From Allodiplogaster sudhausi (Eukaryota; Nematoda; Chromadorea; Rhabditida; Diplogasteridae): 64,000 nt of DNA. The stretch is taken from NCBI GenBank assembly GCA_945643635.1, contig CALZFC010000251.1, positions 1,831,001 to 1,895,000 on the forward strand, written 5' to 3'. Within the stretch, counting starts at the first letter, position 1. Every line of letters begins with the position of its first letter. Below, piece after piece: positions 56,384-64,000 of the stretch. Below the pieces are notes generated by a model. That model was not told where the DNA came from and did no database searches. It saw only the letters and a program-made list of their open reading frames with translations. The translations under genes were made by a program, and so were the position numbers.

Positions 56384-57240
56384 TCGTTCTCCATCTTTAT
56401 AGCTTAATCAACCTCCCCAGAGCTTTCTTTTTTTATTTATGGTTAGTATGTACAGCTGAAGTGGATAGCTGATTTAAATGTAGGAATTTTATTTTTATTT
56501 TCTGCTGTTTTAAAGGTTTCTTTTTCTACGGTTAAAAAGGTAACGTATCGAGCTTGGAAAGAACAGGTGGATTCTTTTTCAGAACAACTACTAAATTCGG
56601 AATAAATTTGACGTATGCTTGTTAAGTCTCTGTTCATCAATAAAGTTGAAAATTCTATAATGTCAAGGCATTTAACGACTACCTCGCTTTACTTATCTGA
56701 GCTCTATATTTTTCATACCTTTTTATATTTTAGTTTCTATACTTATTTTTTAAGTATTAAATTAATTCATGACGTCTATTATAGATTATTATAGAACTTC
56801 TATATTTAACGAGTCAAAACTCTCGCTTGAATTCGCGTTTTTTGCCTTACACCAGGGCGAGAGAGCGTGTGATTTAGAGAGACTTCTAATGACCTGAAAA
56901 TTTGAAATAGTTCACGGCTGGGTTTCGTGCTCTTACAATTAGCGTCAACAGAGATTCAAGTGATTATGACTAAAAGTTCGATAATTCTCTAATGATCTAT
57001 AATAGAACCCTTACGTAATAAATTGATTCTAAAATAAATAAGTGACAAAAAACTCTGAAGAGAACAACAAATCCAAGTAACACATTATCCTTTAAATAGA
57101 TGTGCATTCTTTGAGATGATCTCCACTAGCCTTCCCTGTTCAGCAGGGTCCTCAACAGCAGCTTTTAATCATTGAAGTGTTGTTTTTGACTACGTGCGTT
57201 CTGATATAAACAAATAAATGATTAATAAAGTTCTTTGAGA
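56101..57240. other. AT-rich spacer, no gene seen
   Basis: CT tract at 56320-56382, otherwise AT-rich. 56455-56720 shares blocks with 62510-62710 (GGCAACTACTAAATTCGGA-like, TATCGTCAAGGCATTTAA). No exon supported. Confidence 0.5.
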
Positions 57241-57440
57241 TCAACGCACCGCCCTCGAGCACTCCTCGGATGCCTTTTCCATCTCGAATCCGTGGACTAG
57301 AAGCTCCGCCCCTTTTCTGGCCATTTTACATAATTTCAAAGTAATATCTCATCTCAAGCGTGACTAAAATACCTCTTTGGGGGATTTGGACTATCACACG
57401 TTTTTCTTTTAAATCGGCATCGAGTACTTTATTCCAACAC
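57241..57440 (+). pseudogene. ELP4 debris, exon 8 and last intron (empty-site copy)
   Basis: ACCGCCCTCGAGCACTCCTC GGATGCC matches exon 8, then jumps to intron sequence (CTCCGCCCCTTTTCTGGCC; GGATTTGGACTATC) that flanks the foldback element in the live gene, without the element. Confidence 0.78.
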
Positions 57441-57459
57441 GGAAGAAGATAATAGCATA

Positions 57460-57460
<1 letters not shown>

Positions 57461-57531
<71 letters not shown>
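57461..57531. repeat. (TA)n tract
   Basis: 70 bp of perfect TA repeat. Confidence 0.97.
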
Positions 57532-57532
<1 letters not shown>

Positions 57533-58540
57533 AATAGTATTTTTCTGTCCGGGAGGTCTTTCCTGAAAGAGTTCATTGCTCGCTTGACTGACGGTCATAA
57601 AAGGAAGATAAACACCGGGAGAATAGTGATAAAAATAAACAAGACGAAAATGATCAAGCTGAATTTATTAGGGTTGATCATTTATTTCTCAATATTGTTT
57701 TTTACTCTTTCTGTTTCACTCTCACTCTCTCTCTCTCTCTCCTTCTCTCTATCCCTCCCTCATTGAGATAAGAGTGTAAAAGTCACGAGACTACTCTGCT
57801 ATGTTGTCTACTTTGTAATAAACCTTGCCCGATTAACCGCTGCAAATACTCTCTTGCCCAACAGTCTATGAGAATACCGGCACAGATTTAATGGCGGATT
57901 CTGGGCAAGGCATGAGAAGGAGGATATTTCGGAGAGATTTTTATTTATTTTTAATTTTTAATTGTAGACTTAATAAAGAGATCTTCAAAGAATAAAAATC
58001 GTGGATTGCTCCTTTCCATCATTTTGCTTTGTTCGCTTGCAAATGTATAAGGTAGACACGCTGGACAAAACCACCACATTGAGAGTGGACTGAAAAAGCC
58101 GTGTTCCTGCTAAAAGTGGAGGAAATATCTTCAAAGCGATATGAGGTAAAAAAAATCACTAATAGTAGACTGAGCACCTATGTCACTTTTCTTTTTCTCT
58201 CTTTCAAAGTCTCCGCAAGGAGAAGGGGAATTTGTTCAGCGAGTCTTAATAAAGAAAACGATTTGAAATTTGCTCGATTTGCTAGAAGAAAATAATCAAC
58301 CAGAGTCATTAATTTATAACTGGTGATAAATTCATATCCAATTAATTTTACCATTTTATTATTTTTAAAAAAATTAAAAATGAATATTATAAAAACTAAA
58401 AAAAAAAATTACGTTTGGACTTTGTTTTCCGATTGAATTATCCGTGTTGTGATAAATTCATATCTTAACAATTTCATAAATTTTTAGATAAAATGAAAAT
58501 GAGAAAAATTATGACATAAATTTTTTTAAGGAATTTTCAG

Positions 58541-58990
58541 AGGGAGTACCGCGAGGAGGAATCTCTACGACTTGGCACGAACGAGCGAGAGCAAGAATGG
58601 AAGGCTGTTTTAGAGATCTTCAGAGAAGTGCAGAGGGGAGGAGGGTGCACTCACAATCAGCTATCAGGTAATCATTCTGACTCCCTTCTGCTCTCTCTCC
58701 CTCTTGCTCTCTTTTCTCTCTCTTTCTATCTCTCTCCATCCCTTTTTCTCTTCCTGTCTCTCTCTCTCTCTCTCTCTCTCTCGTTCTCCTCTCCATCTAT
58801 CTTTCCATCTCTCTCTGTCTTTCTCTCTCCCTCTTTCTCTCTTTCTTTCTTTCTCCCTCATTCTCTCTCTCTTTCTCTTTCTTTCTCTGTCGCTCTCTCT
58901 CCCTCTCTCTTTCTCTTTAGCTCTCTCAGTCTCCTCTTTTGCTGTATTTTCTGCCTCTACAGTTAACACTGGCCTGCCAGGAAAAGGGGG
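58541..58990 (+). pseudogene. ELP4 debris, exons 4 and 5
   Basis: 58541-58667 matches exon 4 (CGCGAGGAGGA, CTACGACTTGGCACG, GCTATCAGGTAATCATTC) with several indels. A CT tract corresponds to intron 4, then CTACAG and ACTGGCCTGCCAG match the 27-nt exon 5. This independent copy supports the reality of the microexon. Confidence 0.8.
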
Positions 58991-59171
58991 AAAACCTCTG
59001 ATTTTCGAAATGTGAACACCAGAAATTCGTGTTTAGAGTTTTTTTTAACACGATCTCTGGCCGGTCAGTTTTACGACCAAAAATGGGGCACATTTTCGTT
59101 TTTAATCCTTCATGTGGTTTTCATTTGTTCATTTTTTATATAAGTTTTAAGATTTTGAATTCAGTGATCCA

Positions 59172-59441
59172 CGCACACAAGAAAATAAAGCGTTGAGAAC
59201 GCGTTTTGGCCATATCGTTGGGGTTGAAAGCGTTGAGAATGACGCTTTTAGAGGCGCCTCGGCCGACTTTTTGGAAAGCGTAGACCCCCCAACGCTTTTC
59301 AGGTTTGCAAAGCGTTGATCGCAACGATTTTCAGCTTTGCAAAGCGTTGATCGCAACGCTTTTCATTGCAAAGCGTTGCGGAGTACGCTTCCCAAAATTA
59401 TCTGCGATCGGCTTCTCTCTTCATTACCACTATCATTTGCA

Positions 59442-59487
<46 letters not shown>

Positions 59488-60666
59488 ACTGTCTCTCTCA
59501 CTCTCTTTCACTTTCTCTTCACTGTCTCTCTCGTTCTCTCTCTCTCTCTCTGTCTCTCTCTTCACTGTCTCTCTTATTTAACAGGTTGTTAACTCTTCCA
59601 CTTTGTCTAACATTCGTCGTGTTAATGATTTGGAAAAGAAAAAAAACATTTAGTCACATTAATGGAGATTGAAAGCTTTTGGGTTTTGGAAAGCGTTAGA
59701 AATACTCTGCGGCCGGAAAATTGTTTTCTGATAAGTATTGAAATCATATGACACACTAAATATGTATTTAATTTCGTGATATTTTTTGGTCTCCAACTCT
59801 TTTAGTTTTGTTTATATTGTTAATTTGACGTAGCTGAATAAGCTACTCACTTCCTCTTTCATCTTCGATTCGACAAGGAAGTCGCTGACCTTTGGGGCTT
59901 TCTCTGTCTGCTCATGCAAGTTCCGACCTACGCGCCAAAATCGAATACGGCAAATGTGTTAGCAAGGCGGATCAATACCCTCTTTTCGTCTGGTACAGTG
60001 AATGGAGCCTAGTTATACAGCGAAATTGTACAGTGAAGGATAGAAATCGTGGCCTTCTCACTTATTTCTATTTTTCTAATTTTAACTTTGTTGACTATCT
60101 TATATTCTATGTGCTTTGCTTTAGAATTCACTCATCGTGGAAGGGTTGAACTTTTACCTCGTACGAATTAATCCTCGCTCAGTTTTTCTGTCTACTAGTC
60201 GTTGTTTGACTAATTTCTGTAAAAAATTCCTTGTTCTTTTTGACCTATATTTATTCTATTTCAGAAAAAAATGCCGTTGTTAGATGTGTACCGGGTTTTA
60301 AATCTGTGAATAAGTCTCCCTATGCTTGTAAATGTTGCATTCTTGTTCTGTTTGAAGGATTGTTATTTCCTGTACTCACACAAAAATAAACTGTAATATC
60401 GAGCTTGAGTCGTAAGGGCTTGAAAATTTTATTCCCTACAATCACTTTCTTCAATTTTTTTTTCAATTTATACGGTGTAACATGGAACACTAGATGTAAC
60501 ACACGTGGTAAAATGAGAAGTAAAAAGAGAAGAAAAGAAAAGAAATAATAATGGAAACTAAGACGAAGACATATGTTTTTTTTTTCGTTATATTCTTCGT
60601 CGCCTAACATAACCACTGTTTACTCACTCTCTTCCTCTGTCTCTCTCTCTCTTTCTCTCTCTCTTC

Positions 60667-60718
<52 letters not shown>

Positions 60719-60890
60719 GTCTCTCGGCACTGCATGCTGATCGATCGCATCCGACCCCACTTGAAATGCTGTATCCATCTGTCTTTCCTTCTCTCGCCTT
60801 CTTCTCTCTCTCGCCTTCTTTCTCTCTCTCTCTCTCTCTCTCTCTCCTTCTCTCTCTTTCTCTGTCTGTCGTTCTCTGTGCCTGTCTCTG

Positions 60891-60922
<32 letters not shown>

Positions 60923-61628
60923 TCTCTCCCTCTCCGCAGTGAGCAAGACAATGAGTGCATGTATAATCGCAAAGTATTTCGCTCATTAGCACACATTCAG
61001 CAACTATTACTATGCAAATTACCGTTCTCACGCATCTCAAACAACTTACAATTAACAGGCTGTGAATGAAGGCGAAACACAAATCTTCCACTTTGTTTTA
61101 CATTTGTAGTGTTAATTATTCGAAAAAACATTTAGTATCATTAATAGACATGGACAGAGGGAGAAGAAAAGAGATGAGAGAGAAAGAGAGGCGAGAGAAC
61201 GAAAGAGAGATGAGAGAGAGAAAGAAAGATGAGAGAGAGAGAGAAGAACATCTGTGCACAAATGACCTGGGGGGGCCCTATCACTAGGTTATCCAATGCC
61301 GGAAGGTTCTTGGGTGGGTTGGTGGCCTGGTGGTTAACGTGGGAAAATTGCGCGCGGGGGGTGGTGGTTCGGGTTCGGTCAGGAGCAAAATGTCTTTCTC
61401 TCTCTCTCTCTGTCTACCTCTAGGTTCAAGCGACGACAACGACTCCCTACATCGCAACGGATAACAGGTTAGCTAATTAATCGACTTTTGCGAACTTTAT
61501 TTTAGTTTTATTCTATTTAACTGTTGTTTTGGTCACAGAAGGGCCGAAAACAGTTAAATATGCTGTTCGCAAAAGTGAGATAATTAGCAAAACCTGATCC
61601 GGAGGATGGTGGAGGCAGAGACGATAGA

Positions 61629-61659
<31 letters not shown>

Positions 61660-61908
61660 GATAGAGAGAGAGAGAGTGATAAATGAGCGAGAATTAGGCG
61701 GTGGACGGTGCAGGTGCGATGATGAGACGAAAGCGTTAGTCTCAACGCTTTGCCCTCACCGAGGGCTTCTAACGCTTTCTTACCCAACGCTTTCAAACCA
61801 ACGCTTTGAAATGACCCGATTCCTACGGTCCTAACCGTTAGGATTTTCTATGACGATTCAAACCGTAGCCAAAAGCGTAGTTTTCAACGCTTTCTTTTCT
61901 TGTGTGCG
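59172..61908. mobile_element. 2.7-kb TIR element with AAAGCGTTG iterons
   Basis: Ends CGCACACAAGAAAATAAAGC and, inverted, CGCACACAAGAAAAGAAAGC, both continuing GTTGA. Subterminal zones (59185-59405 and 61725-61895) carry about a dozen AAAGCGTTG or CAACGCTTT motifs, several as palindromes such as AAAGCGTTGATCGCAACGCT. The interior is CT tracts (59445-59570, 60630-60940), a duplicated 70-bp segment (59590 and 61085) and short unsupported frames, with no transposase seen. It could instead be two related ends of separate insertions. Confidence 0.6.
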
Positions 61909-63581
61909 GAGCATTTATATTTCTTTAAACGACTTTTCTTCTCTTGTGGTTAGAGACATCTCTTCAGTCCGGAATAAAAATAAATAAGTAAATAATAAAA
62001 TCTCCTAAAAAATCCTCCCTCCTCGAACCTTTGGGAGCGGCGCGGTCGCCCCGCCTTCTCTGAACACTCCAGGGATATGCAGATTGATATGTACATAGAA
62101 ATGCATGTAGGGTAGAGAAAGAGAGAGAGAGAGGGATAAAGAGAGAAGAGGGAGGAAGTGAGAGAGAGAGAGAGAAAATAAAAGAGTGAAAAAGAACATA
62201 ATAGATCAATCCGAATTCTTTCTTCAGAGAATCTATTTTCAGCTTGATCAATTTTGTGTTTTTTTTTGTCACTTCTCTCCTGGTGGTTTTCTTTCGCATA
62301 TCTTCCTTTTACACACAGACCGTCTTGGGATATAACCACCGGAGCAAAAGTTCATCTAATTGATATTTAAAACATTATCTTTCTCTTCTGCCTCTCTTCT
62401 CTCTCTCTCTCTCTTCTCCCCCCTCTCTCTTCTCCCTCTCTCTCTCTCGCACTCTTCCTCTCTCTGTCTCTCTCTTTCTGACTCTCTCTTTTTTAAAGGT
62501 ACATTTCGAGTTCAGAAAGAGAAGATGTTTTCCTTTTCAGGGCAACTACTAAATTCGGAGTAATTTCAACGTGTTCTTATTATATCACCAAGCCTTTTTA
62601 AGAATGAAAATAGAAAATTCTATATCGTCAAGGCATTTAAACACTTCCTCGTTTTACTTATCTGTGCTCGGTATATTTTACGTACCTTTTGATATTTTAG
62701 TTTCTATCGTTTTACTATTGATATTGATCATCACGAAGCATATACTGTTTTATTGTTCCTACTCGGGGAGTACTCTCAATCAATTTATAATCTGATTGGC
62801 TGTTGTGAAAGGCAGATAAGTGATGGAAAACCACCGGGAGACAGAGACCAAAAAAAATTATAAATAAACTCAAAAAAGTTCGGCGAAAAGTATTTGGATT
62901 GATCACATCATACTCAATATTTCTTTTCCTCTCTCTCTCTCTCTCATCTCCCCACTCCCCCCTCTTACCCCTCTCTCTCTCTCTCTGCTCACTCTTTCTC
63001 TCTCTCTCTCTGCTCACTCTTTCTCTCTCTCTCTGCTCACTCTTTCTCTCTTTATCTTTAAAATGTGGATGGAGGATTGGAAGAACAAGGCCCTCTCTTT
63101 CTCCCTCTCTCTTCTCTCGCCCCTTCTTTTTTTTCTCTCTTTCTATCTAGCTCTCCTTCCTCTCTCCATCTCTCTCGCTCTCTCTCTCGATGTCTCCCTC
63201 CCTCACACTATATCTCACTCTCTCTCTCTCTCTCGCTTTTGGGGCTTTGGACTATCACACACTTTTTAATTAGCGTTATTTATTTTATTACAACACAGAA
63301 GTAGGATAAATCCCGACGAAGCATATATTGATTTTTTTTTAAGCTGTACTTTCAGGGTTTCTTTGACTGGCTGTTGTAAAATGAAGATAAGCGAAACCAC
63401 CGGTAGTGTTGTGAAAAAAAACAATGAAGATGATTTATCTGAAAAGAGATTCTCCGGAGCAAGTCATTGGATTGTTCATATATTTCTCAATGTTCTATTT
63501 TACTTTTTCCTTTCTCTCCCTCTCTCCCCCTTTCCCTCTCTCTCCCTTTCTCTCTCTACTTCCACCATTGTTCGTCACCCC

Positions 63582-63624
<43 letters not shown>

Positions 63625-64000
63625 AGGAAGATATGAATAAGAGCTGAAAATGAGCGTAACAGAGAACGAGTCTATATTTGCTGCAGCTGGTTTGCGATGG
63701 TCCGATGTAAGTAAAATTTGATGAGATGGACTATTTCTTGGTGAACCTTTCGAGCTTTGCATCATTAAACAAATAGTTCGTTACTGCAATCTTTTTTTTG
63801 TGCTTGATTTTAGATTTTGTTTTTTTTTAATAAAAAAGAGAAGAAGATATATTTAGACATCTATCGTTTGACGCTTGTTTATTGATTTTTATAAAATATG
63901 TTTTGAAAAAGAAGATAAAATTTTCAACTAATTTTTTTTTGTCGCATAAATGTATCTCAAAAGTTATGGAGGGCCCTAAGAGACAGGCAAAGGGGTGAAG
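61909..64000. other. Debris and microsatellites, no live gene
   Basis: CT tracts at 62395-62490, 62930-63060, 63090-63235 and 63510-63560; GA at 62120-62175 and 63592-63622. Blocks recurring from 54.8, 57.6 and 52.8 kb (GACTGGCTGTTGTAAAATGA AG; ATCTGAAAAGAGATTCTCCG; GGGGCTTTGGACTATCACAC) lie at 62790-62910, 63235-63310 and 63360-63480. No exon could be joined. Confidence 0.6.

Noticed and set aside
59892..60149. Open frame of 85 codons inside the TIR element, first thought a transposase remnant
   Set aside because: No DDE-type motif, no splice support and no repeat elsewhere in the window.
1..64000. CRISPR arrays, tRNA or rRNA genes, prokaryotic or viral gene cassettes
   Set aside because: No regular spacer-repeat arrays, cloverleaf boxes, rRNA segments or viral proteins were seen; all recognised genes are animal nuclear genes.

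Overview
The window is nuclear DNA of an invertebrate animal. The five recognisable genes are metazoan-type and split by many short introns with GT-AG (twice GC-AG) borders. The RPL3 protein is 403 residues, and RPL3 carries C/D-box snoRNAs in its introns as animal RPL3 genes do. The DNA is AT-rich and saturated with long (CT)n/(GA)n tracts, many serving as the pyrimidine tract before a 3' splice site. The phylum cannot be fixed by reading alone. No CRISPR array, tRNA, rRNA or bacterial operon is visible.

Layout: 1-4.3 kb holds an unrecognised but phase-consistent plus-strand exon series. From 4.7 to 24.4 kb lies a debris field of broken copies, in both orientations, of exons and introns of the CLCC1-like gene that sits intact at 29-35 kb, mixed with microsatellites, small transposons, a fragmented 7TM-receptor-like sequence, other unrecognised exon families and a candidate minus-strand membrane-protein gene (16.3-17.2 kb).

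From 24.75 to 51.85 kb there is a compact head-to-tail array on the plus strand: SURF1 (cytochrome c oxidase assembly), CLCC1 (ER/nuclear-envelope membrane protein), RPL3 (ribosomal protein uL3) with five intronic C/D snoRNAs, ELP4 (Elongator subunit) and MTG1 (mitoribosome GTPase). Gaps between coding ends are about 335-460 bp, except 1.3 kb before RPL3. Several start codons lie just after an AG acceptor-like site, so 5' UTR introns or spliced-leader trans-splicing are both possible. Two large inverted-repeat elements sit inside introns of ELP4 (42.5-43.9 kb) and MTG1 (45.0-47.0 kb).

From 52 to 64 kb lies a second debris field, made of shuffled fragments of ELP4 and MTG1 exons and introns. 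It includes paralogous empty sites for both inverted-repeat insertions and a 2.7 kb terminal-inverted-repeat element with repeated AAAGCGTTG motifs (59.2-61.9 kb). CLCC1 and MTG1 each show one single-base reading-frame break, next to short G runs, which may be assembly errors.

The main surprises are the two gene-specific debris fields, the palindromic elements with empty sites, a triplicated SNORD83-like snoRNA, and a GC-box-like minisatellite whose unit also precedes two of the snoRNAs.
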